Source of the DNA: a virus
IMG/VR virus record: IMGVR_UViG_3300031629_000052
Span: 1 to 28,504 of that record
Reading direction: 5' to 3' (one strand)
DNA length: 28,504 nt
Position 1 is the stretch's first letter, and each line of letters opens with the position of its first letter. Positions 20,768 to 28,504 of this stretch are shown here, in pieces. The translations under genes and the position numbers were made by a program. The notes beneath the pieces are model-generated. The model searched no databases and was not told the DNA's origin. It saw only the letters and a program-made list of their open reading frames with translations.

Positions 20768-21538
20768 ATGAGTAAACGAATTATAGTGATACCAGATACA
20801 CAGGTTAAGTTGGGTGTACCAATGGACCATCTCAGGTGGGCTGGTGAGTACATAGCAGAGAAGAAGCCTGATTACATTGTACACATCGGAGACCATTGGG
20901 ATATGCCTAGCCTCTCCTCTTATGACAAAGGCAAAAAGTCTTTTGAGGGTAGACGTTATAAGGATGACATAAGCTCAGGTAATGAAGCAATGGACATACT
21001 ACTAGCACCTATCAAGAAAGAAATGAAGAGATTGAAGCGAGGTAAGAAGAAGCAGTGGACACCTAGATTAGTATACTGTATGGGTAACCATGAAGAACGT
21101 ATCAACAGGGCAGTAGAGTATGATGCTATCTTAGAGGATGTTATCGGTTATAAAGATTTAAACTTAAGTGATTGGGAAGTGTATGACTTTCTAGAGCCAG
21201 TCATCTTAGAGGGTGTAGCTTTTGCCCACTACTTCACTTCGGGTGTAATGGGTAGACCAGTAGCAAGTGCAAGAGCTTTACTAACTAAGAAGATGATGAG
21301 CTGTATTATGGGTCATGTTCAGGATAGAGACATAGCTTTTGGTAAGCGTGGTGATGGTGCTAGATTAACGGGATTGTTTGCAGGTATCTTCTACCAACAC
21401 GATGAGAACTACTTAGGGTATCAAGGTAACGGTTCTTGGAAAGGAATCTGGACATTGAATGAAGTAGAGAATGGTAGCTTCGATGAGATGCCTATTAGTA
21501 TTAGATACTTGGAGGATAAGTATGCACGACAGGACTAA
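20768..21538 (+). CDS. Calcineurin-like metallophosphatase
   Basis: A 256-aa phosphoesterase with metal ligands in VIPDTQ (Asp10; Gln12 replaces the usual His), GDHWD (41-45), CMGNHEE (Asn107, His108), AHYFTSG (His154) and MGHVQD (His183). It may hydrolyse nucleotides or end phosphates in the DNA-metabolism pathway; the actual substrate is unknown. It lies between hypothetical genes and the DUF3310 gene it overlaps. Confidence 0.85.
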   Translation: MSKRIIVIPDTQVKLGVPMDHLRWAGEYIAEKKPDYIVHIGDHWDMPSLSSYDKGKKSFEGRRYKDDISSGNEAMDILLAPIKKEMKRLKRGKKKQWTPRLVYCMGNHEERINRAVEYDAILEDVIGYKDLNLSDWEVYDFLEPVILEGVAFAHYFTSGVMGRPVASARALLTKKMMSCIMGHVQDRDIAFGKRGDGARLTGLFAGIFYQHDENYLGYQGNGSWKGIWTLNEVENGSFDEMPISIRYLEDKYARQD

Positions 21539-21812
21539 CAACCCAGACTGGTTCCTAGACAAAGTAAGGAAGACAAAAATGACAGAGAAGACAAAGGAAG
21601 TAGTAACTAAGGCTTTTAAAGATATACAAGTAGGTGGTGACCACTATAAGAAGTACACCATCCAACCTTGGGATATTGTAGATGAGTATAAACTAGGGTT
21701 CTATGCAGGTAACGCCCTGAAGTACCTACTACGAGATAAAGATAATAAGAAGCAAGACTTAGAGAAAGCAAGACACTATATAGATAAAATGATTGGAGAC
21801 CTACGTGAGTGA
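21522..21812 (+). CDS. DUF3310-type protein (annotated elsewhere as nucleotide kinase-like)
   Basis: ATG 21522 has GGAGG 6 bases upstream and overlaps the phosphatase stop. A block GGDHYKKYTIQPWDIVDEYK followed by LGFYAGNALKYLLRDKDNKK and LEKARHYIDKMI is the full DUF3310 signature, found in many phages. The fold is small and helical; the kinase label in databases is not proven. It probably belongs to DNA precursor metabolism, being just before RNR. Confidence 0.86.
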   Translation: MHDRTNNPDWFLDKVRKTKMTEKTKEVVTKAFKDIQVGGDHYKKYTIQPWDIVDEYKLGFYAGNALKYLLRDKDNKKQDLEKARHYIDKMIGDLRE

Positions 21813-21877
21813 AAGCATGGGTAGATACATTACCACCAATCAATTTATACAACTACAAAATAAAAAGGGAATACACA

Positions 21878-23725
21878 ATGGACAATTCACAAGAGCTCTT
21901 ATCAAACATTACAGTCTTCAACAAGTACGCAAAGTATGTTGACGGACTTGAGCGTAGAGAGACATGGGCAGAGCTAGTTGACCGTAACCTTGACATGCAC
22001 GTACGTAAGTACCCAGACTTTGAAGGAGAGATAGTAGCAGCTTACAAGTATGTATACGCCAAACAAATACTACCTTCTATGCGTAGCTTACAATTTGGTG
22101 GAAGACCTATTGAGTTGAGCAACAACCGTATGTTCAACTGTGCTTTCTCAGCGGTAGACCATCCTGCTGTGTTTAGTGAGACTATGTTTAATCTACTAGG
22201 TGGTAGTGGTGTAGGCTACTCAGTACAGAAGCGTCACACAGAGCAGCTACCAACCATTGTAGGGCCTCTAGAGCGTCAACGTAGGTTCTTAGTGGGGGAT
22301 TCAATTGAAGGCTGGGCAGATGCCGTTAAAGTGCTAATCAAGGCATACACTAAAGGTAAGAGTGACCCACAGTTTGACTTCCGAGACATTAGACATAAGG
22401 GTGCTAGGTTAGTAACAAGTGGTGGTAAAGCTCCTGGACCAGACCCATTACGTATCTGCTTAGATAAGTTACGTAGTGTACTTAATGATGCAGTGGGTAG
22501 AAAACTACAACCACTAGAAGTACATGATATGATTTGTCACATTGCAGATGCAGTATTAACTGGTGGTATTCGTAGAGCAGCTTTAATTAGTCTCTTTGAC
22601 AAAGATGATTTAGACATGCTATCTGCTAAGGCAGGAAATTGGTGGGAGTTAAACCCTCAACGTGGTAGAGCTAACAACTCTGTGGTGTTACACCGAGATG
22701 ATACCACTGAGGATGAGTGGAAGGATATCTGGAAGAAGGTAGAAGACTCAGGTAGTGGTGAGCCAGGTGTGTTCTGGACTAACAACTATGACATGGGTAC
22801 AAACCCATGTGCAGAGATTGCACTTAACTCTGACCAATACTGCAACTTAGTTGAGACTGATGTAAGTGACGTGACTACACAAGACGAGTTAAACAGACGA
22901 GTGAAAGCCGCTACTTTAATCGGCACACTACAAGCTGGGTACACAGACTTCCACTACCTTCGCTCTGTATGGAAAGAGACAACAGAGAGAGAAGGCCTAC
23001 TAGGTGTGTCTATGACTGGGATTGGAAGTGGAGCTGTTCTAAAATTAGACCTGAAAGAGTCTGCAGAAATAGCTAAAGAGGAGAACGCACGTGTTGCTAA
23101 CCTTATTGGTATTAATATCAGTTATCGGATTACTACTGTTAAACCTGCGGGAACTACCTCACTGGTCTTGGGTTCAAGCAGTGGCATACACGCTTGGCAT
23201 AATGACTATTATATTCGTCGTATGCGTGTTGGTAAGAACGAGCCACTATATGCCTACATGAAGTCTAAAGTACCAGACCTAATTGAAGACTGTGTTCATA
23301 AGCCTCACCTAGAAGCAGTCATGAGCTTCCCACAGAAAGCACCTAAAGGGGCTATGTTAAGGACTGAGAGCTACAAAGACTTACTAGAACGAGTACGGAG
23401 ATTTAATCAGGAGTGGGTTGGCAATGGTCATAACAAAGGGGATAACCAACACAATGTAAGTTGTACTATCTCATTGAAAGATGATGAGTGGGAAGAGTGT
23501 GGACAATGGATGTGGGATAACCGAGAAGAGTATACAGGTATTTCTGTACTACCATACAACGGGGGAACATATCAGCAAGCACCCTTCACAGATTGTACAG
23601 AGGATGAGTACCTAGAGATGTATCAACAGTTAGCTAAGATTGACTTAACCGAGGTAGTAGAAGTTGAGGATAATACAGAAGCTAAAGATAACCTTGCATG
23701 TAGTGGTGGTTCTTGTGAAATTTAA
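21878..23725 (+). CDS. Class II (adenosylcobalamin-dependent) ribonucleotide reductase
   Basis: A 615-aa monomeric RTPR-type enzyme that reduces ribonucleoside triphosphates with B12. The active-site Cys of NPCAEIALNS is Cys311 with Asn309 and Glu313. The redox Cys pair is Cys88 (FNCAFSA) and Cys322 (YCNLVE), keeping the 11-residue spacing of the family. KPAGTTSLVLGSSSGIHAWH is the phosphate-binding region. The C-terminal Cys608/Cys613 (CSGGSCEI) are the shuttle thiols. ATG 21878 follows AAAGGGA; a GTG frame from 21809 is less likely. Shorter than Lactobacillus RTPR (739 aa). It depends on host cobalamin and thioredoxin. Confidence 0.95.
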   Translation: MDNSQELLSNITVFNKYAKYVDGLERRETWAELVDRNLDMHVRKYPDFEGEIVAAYKYVYAKQILPSMRSLQFGGRPIELSNNRMFNCAFSAVDHPAVFSETMFNLLGGSGVGYSVQKRHTEQLPTIVGPLERQRRFLVGDSIEGWADAVKVLIKAYTKGKSDPQFDFRDIRHKGARLVTSGGKAPGPDPLRICLDKLRSVLNDAVGRKLQPLEVHDMICHIADAVLTGGIRRAALISLFDKDDLDMLSAKAGNWWELNPQRGRANNSVVLHRDDTTEDEWKDIWKKVEDSGSGEPGVFWTNNYDMGTNPCAEIALNSDQYCNLVETDVSDVTTQDELNRRVKAATLIGTLQAGYTDFHYLRSVWKETTEREGLLGVSMTGIGSGAVLKLDLKESAEIAKEENARVANLIGINISYRITTVKPAGTTSLVLGSSSGIHAWHNDYYIRRMRVGKNEPLYAYMKSKVPDLIEDCVHKPHLEAVMSFPQKAPKGAMLRTESYKDLLERVRRFNQEWVGNGHNKGDNQHNVSCTISLKDDEWEECGQWMWDNREEYTGISVLPYNGGTYQQAPFTDCTEDEYLEMYQQLAKIDLTEVVEVEDNTEAKDNLACSGGSCEI

Positions 23726-23741
23726 TCGAAAGGAATAGATA

Positions 23742-23891
23742 ATGAAATATCACGGTGCGTCATGGAGTTGGATATCAGGGATGGGGTTGGGGGTTGAGTT
23801 TCCACCCAATCCTTCAACAGACATTTCATTCATTATGACATTAGACCTCATCATTGTGAGGGTAGTATATTATGTATTTAAAATAGAATAG
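23742..23891 (+). CDS. Small hydrophobic hypothetical protein, 49 aa
   Basis: A short frame behind AAAGGA, last of the rightward arm. It starts MKYHGASWSWISGMGLGVEF and ends in a hydrophobic helix (IMTLDLIIVRVVYYVFKIE) that could touch the membrane. No family recognised with certainty; its position between RNR and terminator fits a real, strongly translated gene. Confidence 0.65.
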   Translation: MKYHGASWSWISGMGLGVEFPPNPSTDISFIMTLDLIIVRVVYYVFKIE

Positions 23892-23893
23892 AG

Positions 23894-23919
23894 AAGGGGG
23901 GCTTAATTGCCCCCTTTTT
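23894..23919 (+). terminator. Strong hairpin terminator, shared by converging arms
   Basis: GGGGGC (23897-23902), loop TTAATT and GCCCCC (23909-23914) form a stem that can extend by G-T and A-T pairs. TTTTT follows on the plus strand. It sits between the last rightward gene and the stop (23931) of the leftward 1190-aa gene, so it probably works best for the rightward arm but may block both. Confidence 0.9.
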
Positions 23920-23930
23920 CTTCTCTTCTT

Positions 23931-26900
23931 TTATTTGTAGTTACCCTTACTGTTGTAACCCATCTCTCTCATTTTAATCATAACAGCTTTAGTTACAATC
24001 CCTTTCTTAAAGAGTTCGTTCAGTTCCTTTGGATTGTTTCCTATTGTCTTAATAGCATACTCAGCTCTCTCTTCAAGAGACAACCCCTTGACTACAGCAT
24101 CATAAGCAGAGACCCCTCTCACTTTAGCTTTCCTATTAGCCACGTATCTATTCTTTAAAGCTTTAGCTAGGTTCGCATCTGTCTTAAAGACTTCCCCCAC
24201 TTTCTTACTAAACTCTTTAGGTGTAGCAGTGTCTAACCCTAACTCAGTAAAGATGTCAGCAGTAGTTGGTTCTTTGTCAGGGGCAGGGATATTGATTCTA
24301 CCTTCTAACAAACTTAAGATATCAGAACCTTTTGTACCAGCTTCTTTTAATACACTGATGATTCTATCTTGGTCATAGCCTAGCTTCCTCATACTACTTA
24401 TATTCTCTAATACATTTTTCATGTTGGCAGTATAGTCAACTGAAGCTGCTTCGTATGCTATAGCCATTGCTTGTGGGCTATCCTCTGCCTTGTTCCTCAT
24501 AGAGTTATAAGCACCAAAAGAATCTCTACCAGCAAAGATGTTAGACCTAACAGTTTGTACTGAACGCTCTTCAATATCAAACTTATTATTTCTAATACCT
24601 ACTAGCCTTAAAGCCATCTCTTCTCTAGTAAACTCTGGGTCTAAGCCCCTCTCAAACTCCCTAAATACTCCAGGCTCAAGTAGTTTATAGAGGACATGAG
24701 CGACTCTCTTACGAGTATTCACTACCTTGTCTGGGGAGTTAGAGATAGTTCTACCATACTCATCCCTGTTTGCTAGACCGTCAGCGACTTCTCTGAATAC
24801 AAAGGAACCCTCACCTACAAAGTACTCAGACAAACCATTTGCTATATCAGTTGCTGGGTCATCCCCTAAGCCAGCATTAACAAGGTCTGCTATCATAGCA
24901 TGGGGAGATAGGTAGGATAAGTTCATGTACTCTCCAGACTCACCATCCTCACTCATTTTAAAACTAAGAGATTTATTTTTATCCCAAGGAGCTACGACAA
25001 GATTGTTTAGTACTTTCTCCTTGTCTTCAGTGACCCCCTCCTTCTCATTGTACGCTCTTCTGCCAGCTTCTGTTGCACCTACTACTGTAGCTAGAGAAGC
25101 AAGACGTTTAGCTCCCTCTAGTTTCATAGCAGCAATGTTAGGCTTGTTTGTAATACCTAACTCTGTCCCAAACGTACCCGTCATCATCTGCTTTGCTACC
25201 TTTACTTGGTTTGTAATATTTCTAGCAAACTCTAAAGTAAAAGAAGCAAACTGTGGCATAAAGCCTATACGAGAAAGGGTCTTAGCTGTATCATTTAGCC
25301 TAGCGTAGTTCTGGAAGGTATCATTTGTTAGGTCAGCAGCTCTTTGTTTAATACCTTCACTATCCATATCAGGGAACAGCTTGCCTACTACTGCCCTATT
25401 ATGAACCCACACTTGGTATCTAGCAGCAGTATCCGTAGCAGAGTAGACTTTACCTACAGGTGCGAGCTTCTCTCCAATAGCTGTAGAGATTTTACCTGCA
25501 TCTAGTGTATCCCTAACATCAGAGACTAAGATATTAGCATTAGAAATACCAAACCTTTCCATGTCTCTCATGTCAGTAAGGATAGCTTTCCTAGCTTTTG
25601 GGCTAGCCCCACTCGCTAAGTCTTCTACTATATTAAACTCAGACAAAGCAAGTTTAAGACCCTTGAAGTAAGCCCTGCTAGGGACAACACCCATACCTAA
25701 CATAGTAGCCATACCACCATACGCATTGACTGCGTAAGAGGAAGGGTTAAATAGAACCTTAGTAGCCTTAGCAACACCAGTACCAGCAAACCAAAAGTCC
25801 TGTATACCTTCTAAGAGGTCATTAGCAGGTTTCTGTTCTTTAGCAAGGTAGTCCTTAATTAAAGATTTGTTAATAGCAGGTGGTACATGTAGTCCTGTAT
25901 CTAAGTTACCACGTACTAGTAAAGGTATCCAATGAGCTGGTGCACCCTTCTCAGCGGTAGCTAATCCTGCTTTCTGTAGGGTCTTAGCAATGGCAATATC
26001 CCCAGCATTCCTCTCAACAATTCTAGATAGGGATTCTAGTGTCCCCCTAATCCTTTCTCCTGGCTCTGTAATCTCTCCAAGGAACTCTCTCTCTGCAGGC
26101 CCAACATCTCCCCGTTTTCTGAAGACACCCTCTAAGGCTTTGCCCCTACTATCACCACTTACAGACCTAGCAAAAGCACTACTATCTAGTAAGCTCTGTA
26201 CTTTCTCCTCTGCTGCTTCTGTACTACCTTCTTTTACTGCAATCTCTTTAACTGCAGCAGCTCTCTGTTTTGCATTAGGCTCATATTTACTATCCGTAAA
26301 CATCTTATACTCTCTAGTGTTGTAGCTTTTATCTCTGTAACTTCTTTGGACTACCTCACTTAATTCCTTTGTCTCCTGTGCAGTCATCTTTAAAAAACTA
26401 TTCTCATCTAGTTGGTCTATCAAAGAGAGTTGAGATTCAGACCTCAGCTTGTCATAAAACTTCAAGTCTGTTTCTACTAGAGTCCCTTTTAAAGCCTTGT
26501 CCATAATACCTGTATCTAAAAACTTATCTACGCTTGGAGATATACTTGGATTCTTTTGTATAGCTTCTGAGATACTTCTTTCTAACCTAGACCCAACAGC
26601 TATATTACCTTTAGTAAGGTTTGAGTGTTTGATAATTAAATTTTGTACTTCTTTACCAAGAGTGATAGAAGGAGTCCAACTAGCAAATGTTTTTTGAAAC
26701 CAATTCAATCCGCCTGATTCTTTCTTTAAGAGCTCTTCAACCTCAGCAACTTCCTTAGCCTCACTAGCCAATACTGTTTTCTTAGCTACATCTCCTACAG
26801 GTATGTCAGTTAATTCTGCTAGTTCCTGTCGAGTAATAGCTCCCTTCGTGACTAACTCATCAATCTCTGCAGGTGTCTTACCCTCAATCTTTTTAGCAGC

Positions 26901-27503
26901 CTTAGAGGAAAACCAACCACTAACATTCTTAGCAATCTTAGGAGAGACAGCACCTAACGCTCCACCAAATGCAGTACCAGCTAGGCCACCTGTGAGTAGC
27001 TCTTCAGGGGTGGGCATCCTACCCTCATCTATCGTAGCACGAGCTGTTGTATCACTGACACCAATAGCAGCACCCTTAAGTGCTTGGTCTTTAGCAGAGG
27101 CAGCTATTAGCTGTTTAGTTATGACAGTACCCTTAGCTATGCCCTGTAGAGCCTTGCTAGCAGGTATTAAGTTAGCAGCACCTGCTACTAAGGCCCTACC
27201 CCAAGAAATGTCTTCAGCCCCCTCTATCTCTTGTGCTGCGATGTTACCTGCAACACCACCAGCAAAGGCAATAGGGAGGTATCCAATCCCAGTAGCAGCT
27301 CCTGCAACTTGTGCACCTGCACCAATAGCAACTTCAGCAGCTAGGCCTTTAGCTATGTCCCCACCAGAGGGACCTGCTGCTTCCGTAGGGGGAGTGTATG
27401 CCGTGCCTTGAGGTAACTCATCCACAAAGGATAAGAACTCTTTAGAGTCCCCATCAAAGGTGGCTATCTTTCCATCGTCTTGCTTCTGATACAAAGTTGT
27501 CAT
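23931..27503 (-). CDS. Large internal virion protein (1190 aa)
   Basis: The longest gene of the window. Residues 40-130 are Ala/Gly-rich and may contain membrane-active helices (AAEVAIGAGAQVAGAATGIG, YLPIAFAGGVAGNIAAQEIE). The rest is mainly helical with blocks SSYAVNAYGGMATMLGMGVV and IGFMPQFASFTLEFARNITN. Length and place among late genes match the large internal core proteins of T7-like phages (gp15/gp16), which are ejected into the cell to form the DNA channel. No transglycosylase motif was recognised. It ends at the shared terminator. A (CA)6 tract separates the ribosome binding site from the ATG. Confidence 0.82.
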   Translation of the reverse strand: MTTLYQKQDDGKIATFDGDSKEFLSFVDELPQGTAYTPPTEAAGPSGGDIAKGLAAEVAIGAGAQVAGAATGIGYLPIAFAGGVAGNIAAQEIEGAEDISWGRALVAGAANLIPASKALQGIAKGTVITKQLIAASAKDQALKGAAIGVSDTTARATIDEGRMPTPEELLTGGLAGTAFGGALGAVSPKIAKNVSGWFSSKAAKKIEGKTPAEIDELVTKGAITRQELAELTDIPVGDVAKKTVLASEAKEVAEVEELLKKESGGLNWFQKTFASWTPSITLGKEVQNLIIKHSNLTKGNIAVGSRLERSISEAIQKNPSISPSVDKFLDTGIMDKALKGTLVETDLKFYDKLRSESQLSLIDQLDENSFLKMTAQETKELSEVVQRSYRDKSYNTREYKMFTDSKYEPNAKQRAAAVKEIAVKEGSTEAAEEKVQSLLDSSAFARSVSGDSRGKALEGVFRKRGDVGPAEREFLGEITEPGERIRGTLESLSRIVERNAGDIAIAKTLQKAGLATAEKGAPAHWIPLLVRGNLDTGLHVPPAINKSLIKDYLAKEQKPANDLLEGIQDFWFAGTGVAKATKVLFNPSSYAVNAYGGMATMLGMGVVPSRAYFKGLKLALSEFNIVEDLASGASPKARKAILTDMRDMERFGISNANILVSDVRDTLDAGKISTAIGEKLAPVGKVYSATDTAARYQVWVHNRAVVGKLFPDMDSEGIKQRAADLTNDTFQNYARLNDTAKTLSRIGFMPQFASFTLEFARNITNQVKVAKQMMTGTFGTELGITNKPNIAAMKLEGAKRLASLATVVGATEAGRRAYNEKEGVTEDKEKVLNNLVVAPWDKNKSLSFKMSEDGESGEYMNLSYLSPHAMIADLVNAGLGDDPATDIANGLSEYFVGEGSFVFREVADGLANRDEYGRTISNSPDKVVNTRKRVAHVLYKLLEPGVFREFERGLDPEFTREEMALRLVGIRNNKFDIEERSVQTVRSNIFAGRDSFGAYNSMRNKAEDSPQAMAIAYEAASVDYTANMKNVLENISSMRKLGYDQDRIISVLKEAGTKGSDILSLLEGRINIPAPDKEPTTADIFTELGLDTATPKEFSKKVGEVFKTDANLAKALKNRYVANRKAKVRGVSAYDAVVKGLSLEERAEYAIKTIGNNPKELNELFKKGIVTKAVMIKMREMGYNSKGNYK

Positions 27504-27522
27504 AGTGTGTGTGTGTTACCTT
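27504..27522 (-). promoter_or_regulatory. Ribosome binding site with a (CA)6 spacer
   Basis: On the minus strand AAGGT (27518-27522) is followed by a 14-base spacer, including six CA repeats (27505-27516), before ATG at 27501-27503. Spacers of 5-9 bases are usual, so this is long. The short repeat could vary by slippage and change translation of the 1190-aa protein. Confidence 0.6.
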
Positions 27523-27524
27523 AT

Positions 27525-28202
27525 TTATTTGAATACAGGACGGTTGCTGTTGCCAAGAGATTCCCTATACAACTGCCAGAGCTGTTTGTCTTTTTCTACT
27601 GCAGTGCCTCTAACTGAGCTAACTCTAAAAGGGTCACCAGGTCTTGACTTATTAAGCCACGCATCTCTCTCTACCCTAGTTGGTTCTGCAGGAGGTGTTG
27701 TAATACCACTAGTGAATACGTCAGTACCCTCTACCTGCTGAGGGATTGTAGGGTCTTGGTTAAATGTACCTGGACCTGTTGTTAGCACACTTTCAGGAGG
27801 AGCTACAACTTCTTCTTCAGCCACGAGACTACCACCTCCTTGTACTCTATCATAGTTTTGTAAGGACTGAGCTTCCATCTCTGGGTCATACATCCCTGTT
27901 AACGGATTTGTAGAGTTCCTAAGCCCAAACATACCTCTAGTTATACGAGCTTCCTCATCTATATCAGCTAAGTTTTTTGCCTCACCTGCCCTAGCTGCTG
28001 CCATTTCTGGGGACTCCCCTTTATACTTCTCTGCCAGCTTCTGCCCTAAGATAGTAGCTAGTGTATCCACTGCGTAGTTTTGACCTGCATATTCATTACC
28101 AGAAGCAAGACTTCGTTGGTAAGAGTCCTGCAGTAAGGAGTATTGTCTATTTCTTGACTCTCTTTGTGCTCTAAGTATATCTTGTACTGTTTGTCTAGCC
28201 AT
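27525..28202 (-). CDS. Probable internal virion protein, 225 aa
   Basis: A 225-aa protein with a helical, polar N-terminal half (MARQTVQDILRAQRESRNRQ...) and a Pro/Thr/Glu-rich, probably disordered, second half. The ribosome binding site AGGAGAA is strong. It precedes the large 1190-aa gene, the position of small internal core proteins in T7-like phages. Assignment rests on order and composition. Confidence 0.72.
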   Translation of the reverse strand: MARQTVQDILRAQRESRNRQYSLLQDSYQRSLASGNEYAGQNYAVDTLATILGQKLAEKYKGESPEMAAARAGEAKNLADIDEEARITRGMFGLRNSTNPLTGMYDPEMEAQSLQNYDRVQGGGSLVAEEEVVAPPESVLTTGPGTFNQDPTIPQQVEGTDVFTSGITTPPAEPTRVERDAWLNKSRPGDPFRVSSVRGTAVEKDKQLWQLYRESLGNSNRPVFK

Positions 28203-28231
28203 CTAAAATTCTCCTAAACTTATCATTATCA

Positions 28232-28504
28232 TCATCTCGCCAGCGTCCTCATCATACTTCCCCCACTCATACCAGTAGAACTAAGTGCTGGAGTAGCTGC
28301 TAGAGACGCACCCCCTGTCATATAGGCACTACCTAATGTAGCAGCAGCCCCTAAGAGACCACCCTTACCACTCTGTCTCTGTGGGGTAGCTTGAGCTAGT
28401 TGTGCACCTGCCATAGCAGAGTTTGATAAAGCTCCAGACCTAGCTTGCTCGATAGAGAGACCTTGGTTAATCAGATTCATTTCTAGTTCTGAGATACCAG
28501 CACC
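28232..28504 (-). CDS. C-terminal part of a virion protein (partial, runs off the right edge)
   Basis: The frame has no stop up to the window edge. The in-frame Met at 28478-28480 is therefore not needed as start: codons upstream of it (GAGISELE) look like the same coding sequence. The visible part is Ala/Gly/Ser-rich (LSNSAMAGAQLAQATPQRQS, then GKGGLLGAAATLGSAYMTGG) and ends GGSMMRTLAR, the style of podovirus internal core or tail proteins like T7 gp14. Confidence 0.65.
   Translation of the reverse strand, partial: GAGISELEMNLINQGLSIEQARSGALSNSAMAGAQLAQATPQRQSGKGGLLGAAATLGSAYMTGGASLAATPALSSTGMSGGSMMRTLAR

Noticed and set aside
26803-27411. Plus-strand open frame of 202 codons opposite the 1190-aa gene
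   Set aside because: It is an antisense shadow of an Ala/Gly/Thr-rich coding region, lacks a ribosome binding site and has Pro/Ala/Ser-rich composition typical of such shadows.
1-28504. Search for integrase, repressor, transposase, CRISPR and phage RNA polymerase genes
   Set aside because: No frame in the window shows the motifs of these families; their absence holds only for this window, not for the entire genome.

Overview
The window is one continuous stretch of a double-stranded DNA bacteriophage genome. Its gene content matches the virulent, podovirus-like T7 supergroup, such as the marine phages with a B12-dependent ribonucleotide reductase. The evidence is a T7-type primase-helicase, a family A DNA polymerase, a gp6-like exonuclease, a gp3-like endonuclease, ThyX and a class II RNR. 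A T7-like order of terminase, portal, scaffold, capsid, tail proteins and very long internal virion proteins supports the same view. No integrase, repressor, phage RNA polymerase or complete lysis cassette is visible. Base composition is AT-rich. The host cannot be named from the window.

Layout. On the minus strand, 1-9200 reads from high to low coordinates: small terminase, conserved 89-aa protein, LysM/lysozyme-like protein, large terminase, portal, two small head-region proteins, scaffold, major capsid, collagen-like tail fibre, and two paralogous tail proteins separated by a 69-aa protein. The leftmost protein runs off the window. From 9201 to 10135 lies a divergent control region. It holds a perfect consensus sigma70 promoter (TTGACA-17-TATAAT) for the leftward late genes, a rightward early promoter, G/C-rich tracts and repeated operator-like boxes. 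It also holds a 23-codon gene for a peptide with the hallmarks of PqqA, the precursor of the redox cofactor PQQ.

Rightward, 10136-13178 holds small early genes, several of them membrane, secreted or very acidic proteins. From 13175 to 17553 come primase-helicase, HTH protein, ThyX and DNA polymerase. From 17614 to 23891, after an internal promoter, come a probable ssDNA-binding protein, tRNA-Arg(UCU), exonuclease, endonuclease, small secreted proteins, a metallophosphatase, a DUF3310-type protein, class II RNR and a 49-aa protein. A strong hairpin terminator at 23894-23919 ends this arm. Beyond it, minus-strand internal virion protein genes (1190 aa, 225 aa, and a C-terminal fragment) converge on the same terminator.

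How it fits together. If the genome is circular or circularly permuted, the two transcription arms start back to back near 9.3-10.1 kb and meet at 23.9 kb. That gives one start region and one stop region for the whole phage. The rightward arm recycles host DNA (exonuclease, endonuclease) and makes dNTPs (RNR, ThyX) for the phage replisome. The leftward arm builds the virion. The standout item is the orphan pqqA-like gene with its own promoter, strong ribosome binding site and following hairpin. No pqqB-E genes are present, so any maturation would rely on the host's PQQ enzymes.
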